Of a DNA stretch of 64,000 nucleotides, positions 34,091 through 43,320 are shown in pieces. The notes beneath the pieces are model-generated. The model was not told where the DNA came from and searched no databases. It was given only the letters and a program-made list of their open reading frames with translations. Location: the NCBI RefSeq assembly GCF_003261575.2, contig NZ_CP036175.1:3162001-3226000 (forward strand), in the 5' to 3' direction. The translations under genes and the position numbers were made by a program. The stretch's first letter is position 1; every line of letters begins with the position of its first letter. The DNA is from Klebsiella huaxiensis (lineage in GTDB: Bacteria > Pseudomonadota > Gammaproteobacteria > Enterobacterales > Enterobacteriaceae).

Positions 34091-35530
34091 TTAGGCTTGC
34101 AAATAGACCACCTGAGTTTGCAGATACTCATTCAGGCCATGACGCCCATCTGCGCCGCCAATTCCCGATTTACGCCATCCGGCATGGAAGCCCTGCATTG
34201 CTTCAAAGTTTTCACGGTTGATATAGGTTTCGCCGAACTTCAGCCCTTTTATCGCCTTCATAGCGACATTCAGGTCACGAGTATAGATAGATGAGGTCAG
34301 GCCATAATCGCTATCGTTGGCCATTGCCAGCGCCTCTTCAAGCGTGTCAAACGCCACCACCGGCAGTACCGGGCCAAACGTCTCTTCATGAACGATGTCC
34401 ATCTCCTGACGCACGTCCAGCAGCAGCGTCGGCGGATAAAAATAGCCTTTGCCAGTTACCGCTTTACCCCCAAGGACCACGCGGGCGCCCTGCACGACCG
34501 CCTTCGCCACCTTCTGCTCAACGCGCTCCAGCGCGGCGGCGTTGATCAACGGCCCCATGGCGATATCGTCTCGTGATGCCGGGTCGCCAAACTGCACTGC
34601 TTTCATCGCTTCACCAAGTCGGTTAACGAAGCGGTCGTAAATCCCTTTTTGCACATACACGCGCTCGACGCAGTTACACACCTGCCCGGTATTAATTACG
34701 CGTGAATCAACCACCGCTTTTACCGCCAGCTCAAGATCTGCGTCGTCCATCACGATGGCTGGCGCTTTACCGCCCAGTTCAAGACAAACTTTGGTGATAT
34801 TTTTCGCCGCAGCGGCCATGATTTTCTCACCTGCCACCACGCTGCCGGTCATGCTGACCATCGCGACTTTCGGGTTACCCGCCAGTTCCTGACCCACAGT
34901 TTCGCCACGGCCCAGCACCAGGTTAAAGACCCCTTTCGGCAGGCCGATATCATGGACAATTTGTGCGAAAGCGATAGCGTTATTCGGCGTAAATTCGCTC
35001 GGTTTAATCACGATGGTATTGCCGGTAATCAGCGCCGGAGCCAATTTGCGGGCAATCAGAAAGAACGGGAAGTTCCACGGCAAAATACCGGTCGTTACGC
35101 CCAGCGCGCGTTTAAAGACCAGTATGTTTTCGCCCGGACGGTCGCTCTGCACGATTTCACCTTCATAGCGGCGTGCCCATTCGGCCATATAGTCGAGGTA
35201 ATCAGCGGTAAATGAGACTTCCACCGCCGCCAGTTGCTGGATTTTCCCGCCTTCAGCAACAATCAGCGCAGCGATTTCATCTGCCCGCTCGCGAATACCG
35301 GCAGCAATTTTGCGTAGCCACCCCGCGCGTTCAATGGCTGGCAAGGCTTCCCAGCCCGGCTGCGCCCTCTCAGCCGCCAGAATCGCCCGCTGTGCATCCT
35401 CCGCGCTCCCGTCAGGAATGCGCGAAAGCAGCGCTTCCGTCGCCGGGTTGATAACATCAATCCAGGCATCACCGCGGCCAGATTCAAACTGGCCGTCAAT
35501 ATACATAGGGTGTTGAACGGGTGCTGTCAT
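34091..35530 (-). CDS. aldA: Aldehyde dehydrogenase A (lactaldehyde/glycolaldehyde)
   Basis: A 479-residue NAD-dependent aldehyde dehydrogenase, the exact length of E. coli AldA and very similar throughout. The catalytic Cys is in GQVCNCVERV, the general base Glu in CLELGGKAP, and the NAD-binding part contains SMTGSVVAGEKI. AldA oxidises L-lactaldehyde to lactate (fucose/rhamnose breakdown) and glycolaldehyde to glycolate in the cytoplasm. The ATG at 35530 has AGGAGA eight bases upstream; an in-frame ATG at 35563 lacks one. A structured region lies upstream, towards ydcF. Confidence 0.96.
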   Translation of the reverse strand: MTAPVQHPMYIDGQFESGRGDAWIDVINPATEALLSRIPDGSAEDAQRAILAAERAQPGWEALPAIERAGWLRKIAAGIRERADEIAALIVAEGGKIQQLAAVEVSFTADYLDYMAEWARRYEGEIVQSDRPGENILVFKRALGVTTGILPWNFPFFLIARKLAPALITGNTIVIKPSEFTPNNAIAFAQIVHDIGLPKGVFNLVLGRGETVGQELAGNPKVAMVSMTGSVVAGEKIMAAAAKNITKVCLELGGKAPAIVMDDADLELAVKAVVDSRVINTGQVCNCVERVYVQKGIYDRFVNRLGEAMKAVQFGDPASRDDIAMGPLINAAALERVEQKVAKAVVQGARVVLGGKAVTGKGYFYPPTLLLDVRQEMDIVHEETFGPVLPVVAFDTLEEALAMANDSDYGLTSSIYTRDLNVAMKAIKGLKFGETYINRENFEAMQGFHAGWRKSGIGGADGRHGLNEYLQTQVVYLQA

Positions 35531-35928
35531 GATCTTCTCCTGTGGAGTTATTGTTTTTAACAAGTGAATTTAATGTTAAAAATTATCTTATGACCGAAAA
35601 ATCGACAGTCTGGACCCGTGTTTTTGTGAATCATTTCATAAAAATAGATGAGCTCGACGCAGATAAAATCACAATTCGATAACACACAATGCCCGTTTGC
35701 GATAATCCTGACTCAAACGGGCAAATTTTTCGATTCAGTGCTTAGTCGCCAGGGGATCTGACGGTTTTTTCAGGGATATGCTGTTGAGGTGGAATACTCC
35801 GTTCACTTCTGTTCTGTACACCTTATTTATTTCCTCTACGAGTGAACGGCATGGGGGCGTTTCGCCCGCCCCCCCATCGCTGCAAGCCCGCATTTAAAAC
35901 CACTGGCTAAAAGAAACTTGCACAGAAC
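35531..35928. other. Long intergenic region with strong RNA-like secondary structure
   Basis: About 400 bases between ydcF (3' end) and aldA (5' end). The right-hand part of the aldA leader is AT-rich and must contain its promoter. Further out are three dyads: GCCCGTTTG...CAAACGGGC (35691-35722) followed by AAATTTTT on the plus strand, which looks like a plus-strand terminator although no plus-strand gene precedes it; CCGTTCACT...AGTGAACGG (35799-35849); and directly after it ATGGGGGCG...CGCCCCCCCAT (about 35851-35877). No reading frame is evident. Confidence 0.55.
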
Positions 35929-36723
35929 CTAACCCAGCGTTCGCGCACTCAGCGCATCGGACAACAGACGATCATCGCGCAGCGTCTCCCACGCCTGCAC
36001 AATATGCGGCGGAATATCCACATGGGCGATAAACCCCTTACCCAGCGGGCCGTATCCCTGAGGATTGTCTGCCAGTCGCGGCAGTTCGCCGAGAATTAAC
36101 GCCAGATAGCGCCCAACCGGCCACAGACCCTCTTGCTCACCACTGAAGGTTAAACCGTTATTACTATTGCACAGCACAGGCGAGCAGCCCGGCGTGCTGT
36201 ACCATTGCGGCGCAGCGATCTCCTCCCCCTGCCAGACGCGGGCAAACGTCGCCATCGTTCTGCGCTGCATCGTCGGGTCCTGAATCACCACGCCCGCGCG
36301 ATGTGCAATCCCTCTCTCTTCGAGCATTTGTCGGGTAAAGCGCGCGTTCTCTCCGCAGTTGGTGGAGCGGTCTTCCACCACAATCCTTTCACCAGGAATC
36401 TGCCAGAATTGATGGGCAATATCCGCAAGAATATGCGACTCGGCGCGCCCCGATACCGGCAGCGTCCGGTAGCGAGAATCACTCAACACCGAGTCGTATA
36501 AAAATGAAGTGGAATGGCCGATGCCGCCGCTGATCAGCAACGGTACAGCGTGACGTGCCGCCAGCTGGCAGGCAAAATCAATGGTCGGGATCACCGCATT
36601 GCCCGCCAGCACCACCACATCGATTTGCGGATCCTGTGGCAAATCATCCTGTGCCAGCCAGGCTCCCAGCCGGTTTGCCGCGTCTAATGTCGCCTCCGGT
36701 AGCGATGGAAAATGTTCTGACAT
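35929..36723 (-). CDS. ydcF: YdcF, DUF218 SAM-binding protein
   Basis: A 264-residue DUF218 protein close to E. coli YdcF (266). The LISGGIGHSTSFLY, ILADIAHQFW and DRSTNCGENA blocks and the QDPTMQRRTMATF segment agree with it. The E. coli protein binds S-adenosylmethionine, but its reaction is not established. The ATG at 36723 has AGGAGAG just upstream; an in-frame start at 36768 lacks one and adds a non-family leader. It lies between aldA and, across inserted DNA, hrpA, as in E. coli where hrpA is its direct neighbour. Confidence 0.93.
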   Translation of the reverse strand: MSEHFPSLPEATLDAANRLGAWLAQDDLPQDPQIDVVVLAGNAVIPTIDFACQLAARHAVPLLISGGIGHSTSFLYDSVLSDSRYRTLPVSGRAESHILADIAHQFWQIPGERIVVEDRSTNCGENARFTRQMLEERGIAHRAGVVIQDPTMQRRTMATFARVWQGEEIAAPQWYSTPGCSPVLCNSNNGLTFSGEQEGLWPVGRYLALILGELPRLADNPQGYGPLGKGFIAHVDIPPHIVQAWETLRDDRLLSDALSARTLG

Positions 36724-37133
36724 GCTCTCTCCTGTTAACATTCTCAGCCTTAAATTACCGGCGACCATATTAGACTGTACATCTTATTTTGGGTAATAAA
36801 GTGCGACCCGATTACCAATGCTTTTAAAGCAACAAAGTCAACACACAAACGTAGCGTTTTATTCACTTTTTGAAGAGTGTCAAGATTCTAATAAATAGAG
36901 AGAAATAGCCACAACTACGGCTTTAATGCACAAAGATGCATATTCATCCGTAGACAACGTTATTTTTCGTTTTTTTATTCATAAAAAACGCAAACCCAGC
37001 CGTGACGACAGCATATTCTGCATTTTTGCCAAATACCGTCCCATTAAATTGGTGATAACATTCTCGTTACAGAGTTTATCGCTATCTCTTTCCACGGTTA
37101 ACAAAATAATTATTACTGCAAAACAGGACTCTT
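36724..37133. other. Divergent promoter region of ydcF and the glutamate dehydrogenase
   Basis: 410 AT-rich bases. A short palindrome ATGCA-N6-TGCAT occurs near 36925-36940. The dehydrogenase start follows CAGGAC at 37123-37128. There is no convincing gene here, although several short AT-rich frames are open by chance. No operator could be assigned. Confidence 0.5.
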
Positions 37134-38408
37134 ATGGAAAAGTTATCTTACGCTTCTGAAAGTAGTACATCTCCATGGACCACCTACCTGCGTCAAATCG
37201 ACCGCGTCGCGCCCTACCTCGGCGATCTCGCCTACTGGATTGAAACCCTTCGCCACCCAAAACGCGCGCTGATTGTTGATATTCCAGTACAAATGGATGA
37301 CGGTACTATCCGCCATTTCGAAGGTTATCGCGTTCAGCACAATCTCTCGCGCGGGCCGGGTAAAGGCGGCGTGCGCTACCATCCGGATGTCGACCTGAAT
37401 GAAGTCATGGCGCTCTCCGCCTGGATGACCATCAAGTGCGCCGCAGTCAATATTCCTTACGGCGGCGCAAAAGGCGGGATCCGCGTCGACCCGTTCTCAT
37501 TATCCGAAGGTGAACTGGAGCGTCTGACCCGCCGCTATACCAGCGAAATCGGCATTATTATTGGGCCGCAAAAAGATATTCCGGCACCGGACGTCGGAAC
37601 CAACGGTAAAGTGATGGCCTGGATGATGGATACCTACTCCATGAACCATGGCACGACCATTACCGGCGTGGTGACCGGCAAGCCGATCCATCTCGGCGGC
37701 TCCCTGGGCCGTGAAAAAGCTACCGGGCGCGGTGTGTTCGTGACCGGGCGCGAAGTGGCTCGCCGCAGCGGGATCGAAATTGAAGGCGCGAAAGTGGCGC
37801 TGCAGGGTTTTGGTAACGTCGGCAGCGAAGCGGCTCGTCTGTTCGCGGGCGTCGGCGCACGCATCGTGGTGATTCAGGACCACACCGCAACGCTGTTTAA
37901 CGAAGGCGGTATTGATATGGCCGCGCTGACCGCATGGCAGGCCGAGAACAAACAGATTGCCGGTTTCCCTGGCGCGCGTGAAATTGCCAAAGAGGAGTTC
38001 TGGACCACGCAAATGGATATTCTGATCCCGGCGGCGCTGGAAGGTCAGATCACCCGTGAACGTGCAGAAACCATCAGTTGCAAACTGGTGCTGGAAGGCG
38101 CTAACGGCCCGACCTATCCGGAGGCAGATGATGTGCTGGCTGAACGCGGTATCGTGGTGGTACCGGACGTTATCTGTAACGCCGGTGGCGTCACCGTGAG
38201 CTACTTCGAATGGGTGCAGGATATGGCCAGTTTCTTCTGGAGCGAAGAAGAGATCAACGCCAAAATGGACCGCATCATGACCGATGCTATCGTTCACGTG
38301 TACGAAAAAGCGGTTGAAAAAGAGTGCTCTTTACGTACCGCCGCCTATATCGTGGCCTGTGAGCGTATCCTGATGGCGCGTAAAGATCGCGGTATTTATC
38401 CGGGATGA
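37134..38408 (+). CDS. NAD-type glutamate dehydrogenase (Glu/Leu/Phe/Val family)
   Basis: A 424-residue glutamate dehydrogenase of the small hexameric class resembling RocG/GudB. The substrate lysine region is PGKGGVRYHPDV...SAWMTIKCAAVNIPYGGAKGG, broken here only for quotation, with PAPDVGTNGKVMAWM next and the nucleotide motif GFGNVGSEAA at about 220-229. It interconverts glutamate and 2-oxoglutarate plus ammonia in the cytoplasm. It is distinct from E. coli GdhA (447 residues, NADPH). It sits in the inserted block between ydcF and hrpA with no co-directional partner, so it is probably a single unit. Coenzyme preference is inferred from family type. Confidence 0.9.
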   Translation: MEKLSYASESSTSPWTTYLRQIDRVAPYLGDLAYWIETLRHPKRALIVDIPVQMDDGTIRHFEGYRVQHNLSRGPGKGGVRYHPDVDLNEVMALSAWMTIKCAAVNIPYGGAKGGIRVDPFSLSEGELERLTRRYTSEIGIIIGPQKDIPAPDVGTNGKVMAWMMDTYSMNHGTTITGVVTGKPIHLGGSLGREKATGRGVFVTGREVARRSGIEIEGAKVALQGFGNVGSEAARLFAGVGARIVVIQDHTATLFNEGGIDMAALTAWQAENKQIAGFPGAREIAKEEFWTTQMDILIPAALEGQITRERAETISCKLVLEGANGPTYPEADDVLAERGIVVVPDVICNAGGVTVSYFEWVQDMASFFWSEEEINAKMDRIMTDAIVHVYEKAVEKECSLRTAAYIVACERILMARKDRGIYPG

Positions 38409-38419
38409 TCTGCCCCTCT

Positions 38420-38441
38420 CAGCCCGGTTTATGCCGGGCTT
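38420..38441 (+). terminator. Hairpin after the glutamate dehydrogenase gene
   Basis: The stem AGCCCGG-TTTATG-CCGGGCT, followed by TGAGT, lies 12 bases after the stop codon. The T tract is weak. Confidence 0.6.
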
Positions 38442-38483
38442 GAGTCCCAAGTTTCGGCTATTCAGGACACATTCTTTGACATT

Positions 38484-38583
38484 GCCCGGTGGCGGCTAAC
38501 GCCTTACCGGGCCTACAAACAATGACTAACCTGATGATATTGTGCAATTTGTAGGCCGGATAAGGCGCAAGCCGCCATCCGGC
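38484..38583. repeat. BIME of two classical REP units
   Basis: GCCCGGTGGCGGCTAACGCC...CCGGGC at 38484-38512 and GCCGGATAAGGCGCAAGCCG...CCGGC at 38555-38583, in opposite orientation, separated by 42 bases. Both match the REP consensus closely. Confidence 0.9.
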
Positions 38584-38675
38584 GAAAATGCGAGCCTGGT
38601 TGCCTCTCTTTCCTCTTTCCTCATGCTTATCCCACAATAAACGCACATACCGTTAACCGATTTTTATCAATCAGC

Positions 38676-38723
38676 TTGAATTCTCGTTTTGGCCAGGCCT
38701 AAAATCATTAGAGCTCTAACGAT
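38676..38723 (+). promoter_or_regulatory. Promoter and MarR/SlyA-type operator of the efflux operon
   Basis: A -35 TTGAAT (38676-38681), an 18-base spacer and a -10 TAAAAT (38700-38705) precede the MarR gene. Overlapping the -10 and start region is the dyad ATCxTTAGAGCTCTAAxGAT (38704-38723), whose core TTAGAGCTCTAA is a perfect 12-base palindrome resembling the SlyA site TTAGCAAGCTAA. Its position fits repression by the first gene product. Confidence 0.75.
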
Positions 38724-38738
38724 ATTGCAGACTGACCT

Positions 38739-39170
38739 ATGGACAACCGACAGCTTAACTTCTCCCATCTTTTGTATCTGACCGCCCACCACTGGCGGCT
38801 GGCGGTCAACCGTCGCCTCAAAAACCTTGGCATGAGCCAGGCCAGTTGGGTCGCCGTTGCCGCCATTGCACGCAACGAACAACCGCTGTCGCAAAGCGAG
38901 CTGGCCCAGGAACTGGGCGTCGAAAGCGCCACCCTCGTGCCGCTCCTTAACCGGCTGGTCGATCTCGGTCTGGTCGAACGGGTCAAAACCGAACGCGATA
39001 AGCGTAAACGTCTCCTGATCGCCACCGCCAAAGGCCTTGATATTTATCAACAGGTGAAAACGGTGGCCGATGATTTGCGTGAGGAGATCCTCACCGCCAT
39101 TACCCCTGAAGAACAGCAACAGACCCAGCGGGTGCTGGAAAAACTGCTGCGCGAGGTTGAGAAAAAATAA
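38739..39170 (+). CDS. MarR/SlyA-family repressor of the efflux operon
   Basis: A 143-residue winged-helix protein with the MarR signature LSQSELAQELGVESATLVPLL and DKRKRLLIATAKG of the wing. It is the first gene of a five-gene operon; its stop codon overlaps the start of the MFS gene by one base. MarR proteins dimerise, bind palindromes and let go on binding phenolic or other small molecules. The palindrome 15 bases before its own start codon makes autorepression and control of the whole operon very likely. The inducer is unknown; it is not E. coli MarR, SlyA or EmrR. Confidence 0.92.
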   Translation: MDNRQLNFSHLLYLTAHHWRLAVNRRLKNLGMSQASWVAVAAIARNEQPLSQSELAQELGVESATLVPLLNRLVDLGLVERVKTERDKRKRLLIATAKGLDIYQQVKTVADDLREEILTAITPEEQQQTQRVLEKLLREVEKK

Positions 39171-40822
39171 TGCCTCGCCGTACAAGCAATCCTTATGTAC
39201 CCCACGATTGGGCTCCACACGAAAAACCGGCCATTCTCGGCTCACCTTCAACGCCAATTCACAACACGCCAAAACGTATTGCCTACGGAATCGTCGGGCT
39301 ACTGGTATGCCTGACCGGTGCGCTGGGCAACGCGGTGGTCACTGCCAACCTGCAACTGTTGCAAGGGACCTTTGCCGCCTGGTCGACAGAGATCGCCTGG
39401 CTGCCTGCGGTCTACGTAATGACCAACGTCTCCATCAACCTGCTGCTGGTGAAATTCCGCCAGCAGTTTGGCCTGCGCGCCTTTACCGAAGGTTTTCTGG
39501 TGCTCTACGTGCTGGTGACTTTTTTCCACCTGTTTGTTAACGACCTTAGCTCAGCGCTGATGGTGCGCGCAGCCCACGGCATGGTAGCAGCGGCGCTCAG
39601 CTCGTTGGGCATTTATTATCAGGTTCAGGCCTGGCCTGCCCGGCATCGACTAAAGGCGCTGACTATTGGCATCACCGGCTCCTCGCTGGCGATCCCCCTT
39701 GCCCGCCTTTTCTCTACCGAACTGCTGCAAATTGATGAGTGGCGCGGGCTGTACTTTTTCGAACTGGGGCTGGCGCTGGTGTCGCTGGCCTGCGTGATGG
39801 CGCTGAAGCTGCCGCCGAGCGATCGCAAAAAAGTGTTCGAGAAGAAAGATTTCCTCACCTTCTGCCTGCTGGCGCCGGGGATGGCGCTGGTGTGCGCAGT
39901 ACTGTCGCTGGGGCGGCTGGACTGGTGGTTTGAAGCGCCGTGGATTGGCTGGTCGCTGGCGGGCGCGGTGGTGTTGATTGTTTCCGCCATCGCCTTTGAA
40001 CATAACCGCAGCAACCCGCTGCTCAATACTAAATGGCTTTCCAGCGGCAGTATTCTGCGACTGGGGCTAATTATGCTGCTGATCCGTATTGTACTGGCGG
40101 AACAGAACACGGGGGTGATCGGCTGGTTGCAGTACGTCGGTCTGCAAAATGAGCAGATGACCAATCTGGCGTGGTCTATTTTTGCCGGGATCGTCTGCGG
40201 CATTGTCGCCAGCTGCCTGACGCTTAATCCGCAGCGCCTCTACTGGCCCACCGCCACGGCGCTGGCATTGATTATGGTTGCTTCGCTGCTGGACAGTCAG
40301 TCGACGATCCTCACGCGCTCGGAACAGCTGATGTTCAGCCAGTTCCTGCTCGGTTTTGGCAGCGCCTTCTTCCTCGCCCCGGCGATGCTGGCGGGAATCG
40401 GCGGCGTGATTGCCGATCAGCGCAACCTGGTGAGCTTCTCGGTGCTGTTCGGGATGAGCCAGAATATTGGCGGCCTGCTGGGTTCCGCCATTCTCGGTAC
40501 CTTCCAGACCTGGCGAGAGAAGTTTCACTCCAGCCAGCTTGCCGACCAGCTCACCACGCTCAATCCGCTGATCACCGAACGTTTACAGCAATACAGCCAG
40601 ATGTACCAAAGCCAGATTGGCGACAGCACGCTGCTGAACGTTCAGGCTACCACGCTGCTGCAAAACGCCGCCACGTTACAGGCCAATATTCTCGCCTACA
40701 ATGACACTTATCTGCTGACAGCGGCGATTTCTGCCGCCACGCTGGTCTGGGTTTTCTGGCGCTTAATAAGATTGCGTATTACCGCCCGTATTGCGCTGAA
40801 ACGCGCGACGGGCAGCAAATAA
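39170..40822 (+). CDS. MFS multidrug efflux transporter (DHA2/EmrB-like)
   Basis: A 550-residue inner-membrane protein with about 14 membrane segments and a long cytoplasmic N-terminus (residues 1-38). Its size fits the drug:H+ antiporter-2 family of which EmrB is the model. Many residues of the EmrB core motifs are altered, so it belongs to a separate branch. It would form a three-part pump with the HlyD-type adaptor and the outer-membrane factor encoded next. It starts with a one-base overlap with the repressor gene, and a 21-base gap to the adaptor gene follows. The substrates are unknown. Confidence 0.9.
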   Translation: MPRRTSNPYVPHDWAPHEKPAILGSPSTPIHNTPKRIAYGIVGLLVCLTGALGNAVVTANLQLLQGTFAAWSTEIAWLPAVYVMTNVSINLLLVKFRQQFGLRAFTEGFLVLYVLVTFFHLFVNDLSSALMVRAAHGMVAAALSSLGIYYQVQAWPARHRLKALTIGITGSSLAIPLARLFSTELLQIDEWRGLYFFELGLALVSLACVMALKLPPSDRKKVFEKKDFLTFCLLAPGMALVCAVLSLGRLDWWFEAPWIGWSLAGAVVLIVSAIAFEHNRSNPLLNTKWLSSGSILRLGLIMLLIRIVLAEQNTGVIGWLQYVGLQNEQMTNLAWSIFAGIVCGIVASCLTLNPQRLYWPTATALALIMVASLLDSQSTILTRSEQLMFSQFLLGFGSAFFLAPAMLAGIGGVIADQRNLVSFSVLFGMSQNIGGLLGSAILGTFQTWREKFHSSQLADQLTTLNPLITERLQQYSQMYQSQIGDSTLLNVQATTLLQNAATLQANILAYNDTYLLTAAISAATLVWVFWRLIRLRITARIALKRATGSK

Positions 40823-40843
40823 AATGATTACTCTGGAGTTATT

Positions 40844-41929
40844 ATGAGTCAGCAGGATGCGGCCAAACAGCAGGCCAATACCCGTAACAATATTCGCGTC
40901 GTCTCCATCTTTACCGCTGCAGCGATTGGTATCGTCGGCGTACTGGTTATTCTCTACGCCTGGCAGCTACCGCCATTTACCCGTCAAAGCCAGTTTACCG
41001 ATAACGCCTATGTGCGCGGGCAGACCACCTTTATCAGCCCGCAGGTTAACGGCTATATCACTCAGGTGAAGGTGCAGGATTTTAATCAGGTAAAAGCCGG
41101 AGACGTGCTGTTTCAGATTGACGATCGCATTTATAACCAGCGCGTTCACCAGGCGGAAGCTCAGGTGGCGATGAAAGAGGCGGCGCTGAAGAATAACCAG
41201 CAACAGCGTAAAAGCGCCGAGGCGGTGATAGCACGCAATGAAGCGGCGCTGCAAAACGCCCGCGCGCAGAATCTTAAAACACAGGCGGATCTGAAACGCG
41301 TTCAGGAGCTGACCGCCGACGGTTCCCTTTCCATTCGCGAGCGCGATTCTGCTCGCGCCAGCGCGGCGCAGGGCAATGCGGATATTGAGCAGGCGAAGGC
41401 AACGCTTGAGATGTCACGTCAGGATCTGCAATCGACCATCGTTAACCGTGATTCACTGGTGGCCGACGTTGCCAGTGCCAAAGCGGCGCTGGAGCTGGCG
41501 CAGATCGACCTGCAAAATACCCGAATAGTCGCTCCGACTGACGGCCAGCTAGGACAAATCTCCGTCCGGCTGGGCGCATACGTTACCGCCGGGACACATT
41601 TGACCTCGCTGGTGCCGCCGCAGCACTGGCTGATCGCCAATCTAAAAGAAACCCAGCTGGCGCAAGTGCGCGTTGGGCAGCGGGTGACTTTCACCGTCGA
41701 TGCGCTGAACAGCGAAAAATTCACCGGTACCGTACAAAGTATTTCCCCGGCGACCGGCGTTGAATTCAGCGCCATTTCGCCGGATAACGCCACCGGTAAC
41801 TTTGTCAAAATCGCCCAACGCATTCCAGTGCGCATCGCCGTGGATGAGGGACAGAAAAACCACCAGCGTCTGCGTCCGGGGATGTCGGTGCAGGTCACCA
41901 TTGATACACGCGGGGAGGAGAAACAATGA
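40844..41929 (+). CDS. HlyD/EmrA-type membrane fusion protein
   Basis: A 361-residue periplasmic adaptor. One N-terminal membrane helix (about residues 18-40) is followed by a biotinyl-lipoyl half domain (VRGQTTFISPQVNGYI), a long alpha-hairpin with heptad-like Ala/Glu/Lys-rich helices (about residues 105-210), and the returning lipoyl and beta-barrel part (RIVAPTDGQLGQISVRLG). It links the MFS pump to the outer-membrane channel. The start has GGAG (40832-40835) upstream. It overlaps the next gene by ATGA. Confidence 0.93.
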   Translation: MSQQDAAKQQANTRNNIRVVSIFTAAAIGIVGVLVILYAWQLPPFTRQSQFTDNAYVRGQTTFISPQVNGYITQVKVQDFNQVKAGDVLFQIDDRIYNQRVHQAEAQVAMKEAALKNNQQQRKSAEAVIARNEAALQNARAQNLKTQADLKRVQELTADGSLSIRERDSARASAAQGNADIEQAKATLEMSRQDLQSTIVNRDSLVADVASAKAALELAQIDLQNTRIVAPTDGQLGQISVRLGAYVTAGTHLTSLVPPQHWLIANLKETQLAQVRVGQRVTFTVDALNSEKFTGTVQSISPATGVEFSAISPDNATGNFVKIAQRIPVRIAVDEGQKNHQRLRPGMSVQVTIDTRGEEKQ

Positions 41930-43305
41930 TCCGCCCGCTCACCCTCGCCGTCATTCTCGCGTTAGTTGGTTGTCAGTCTGCCGACATCCAGCAAGCCGCC
42001 CCTGGGTTACAAATCCCCACTGCCTGGCGCGCGGATGTCGGTCCAGGCAGCCCGGTGGAAGGCGTGTGGTGGCGCAACCTTCACGACAGCACGCTCAATC
42101 TGTATGTCGATCAGGCGCTGCGCTACAACAGCGACGTGCTGATTGCCCGCGAGCGGGTGAATGAGTATCAGGCGCGGGTTTATGCCGCCGACAGCAGCTT
42201 GTTTCCCTCTCTTGACGCCGGACTAACCGGCACCCGCGCTCGTTCGCAGTCGGCAGCGACCGGCCTGGCTGTCCATAGTACGGTGTATAAAGGCGCGCTA
42301 ACCGCGAGTTACGATGTTGATATCTGGGGGGCAAACCGCAGCGCCGCCAGCGCGGCTGAGGCTAGCCTTGAGGCGCAAAAGGCCGCAGCCGCGGCGGCGA
42401 ACCTGACCGTCGCGACGTCGGTGGCGGTCGGCTATGTCACCCTGCTCTCCCTGGATGAACAGCTGCGGGTGACGCAGCAAACGCTAAAATCGCGGGAAGA
42501 TGCGTTCAATCTGGCAAAACGCCAGTTTGAGACCGGCTACACCTCGCGCCTGGAGCTAATGCAGGCGGATTCGGAACTGCGCTCTACGCGGGCGCAAATC
42601 CCGCCGTTACGCCACCAAATCGCCCAGCAGGAAAATGCGCTCAGCCTGCTGATCGGGTCTAACCCGGGAGCCGTTAAGCGCAATGAATTCGCCCAGTTGA
42701 CGCCGCTGACGCTGCCTGCACAGCTACCATCAACGCTGCTTAACCGCCGCCCGGATATCGTTCAGGCCCAGCGCCAACTGGTGGCCGCCGACGCCACGCT
42801 GGCGTCATCGCAGGCGCAGTTGCTGCCGTCAATTAACCTTACCGCCACCGGCAGCATGCAGGATCGCACCCTGCCCGATCTGCTCGATAATCCGCTACGC
42901 TTATGGAGCCTGGGCGGCAGTATTCTGGCGCCGCTCCTCAACCGCCAGGCGCTGAATGCTCAGGTGGATGTGTCGATGGCCCAGCGCAATCAGGCGCTGT
43001 ACGGCTATGAGAAAACGGTGCGCGGTGCGTTTAAGGAGGTGAACGACAGCCTCGATGCAATTGGCCGCTACGGCGAGCAGTTGGCAGAGTTACAAGAGCA
43101 GGAGAACGTCGCCCAGGAGACGCTGCGTATCGCCCAGAACCGCTATCGCAACGGCTACTCATCTTACTTAGACGTGTTGGACGCCCAGCGCACGCTGTTT
43201 TCCACCCAGCTCAGCGTGGTACAGGTGAAAAACAACCTGCTGCTGGCACAAATTGATTTGTACCGGTCGCTGGGAGGTGGCTGGTCTGATTCATCAGGGA
43301 TGTAA
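41926..43305 (+). CDS. Outer-membrane efflux lipoprotein (NodT/OprM family)
   Basis: A 459-residue outer-membrane factor. The lipobox LVGC gives a lipidated Cys near residue 17. The two OEP repeats are visible as NRRPDIVQAQRQL and the ending SYLDVLDAQRTLFSTQLSVVQ. It would form the trimeric channel of the tripartite pump, replacing TolC for this system. It overlaps the adaptor gene by four bases, so expression is coupled. A methyltransferase gene starts 15 bases after its stop codon. Confidence 0.93.
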   Translation: MIRPLTLAVILALVGCQSADIQQAAPGLQIPTAWRADVGPGSPVEGVWWRNLHDSTLNLYVDQALRYNSDVLIARERVNEYQARVYAADSSLFPSLDAGLTGTRARSQSAATGLAVHSTVYKGALTASYDVDIWGANRSAASAAEASLEAQKAAAAAANLTVATSVAVGYVTLLSLDEQLRVTQQTLKSREDAFNLAKRQFETGYTSRLELMQADSELRSTRAQIPPLRHQIAQQENALSLLIGSNPGAVKRNEFAQLTPLTLPAQLPSTLLNRRPDIVQAQRQLVAADATLASSQAQLLPSINLTATGSMQDRTLPDLLDNPLRLWSLGGSILAPLLNRQALNAQVDVSMAQRNQALYGYEKTVRGAFKEVNDSLDAIGRYGEQLAELQEQENVAQETLRIAQNRYRNGYSSYLDVLDAQRTLFSTQLSVVQVKNNLLLAQIDLYRSLGGGWSDSSGM

Positions 43306-43320
43306 TACGGGAAGTCTGAC

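Noticed and set aside
37500..38297. Minus-strand open frame inside the glutamate dehydrogenase gene
   Set aside because: Antisense shadow with His/Arg-rich, domain-free translation.
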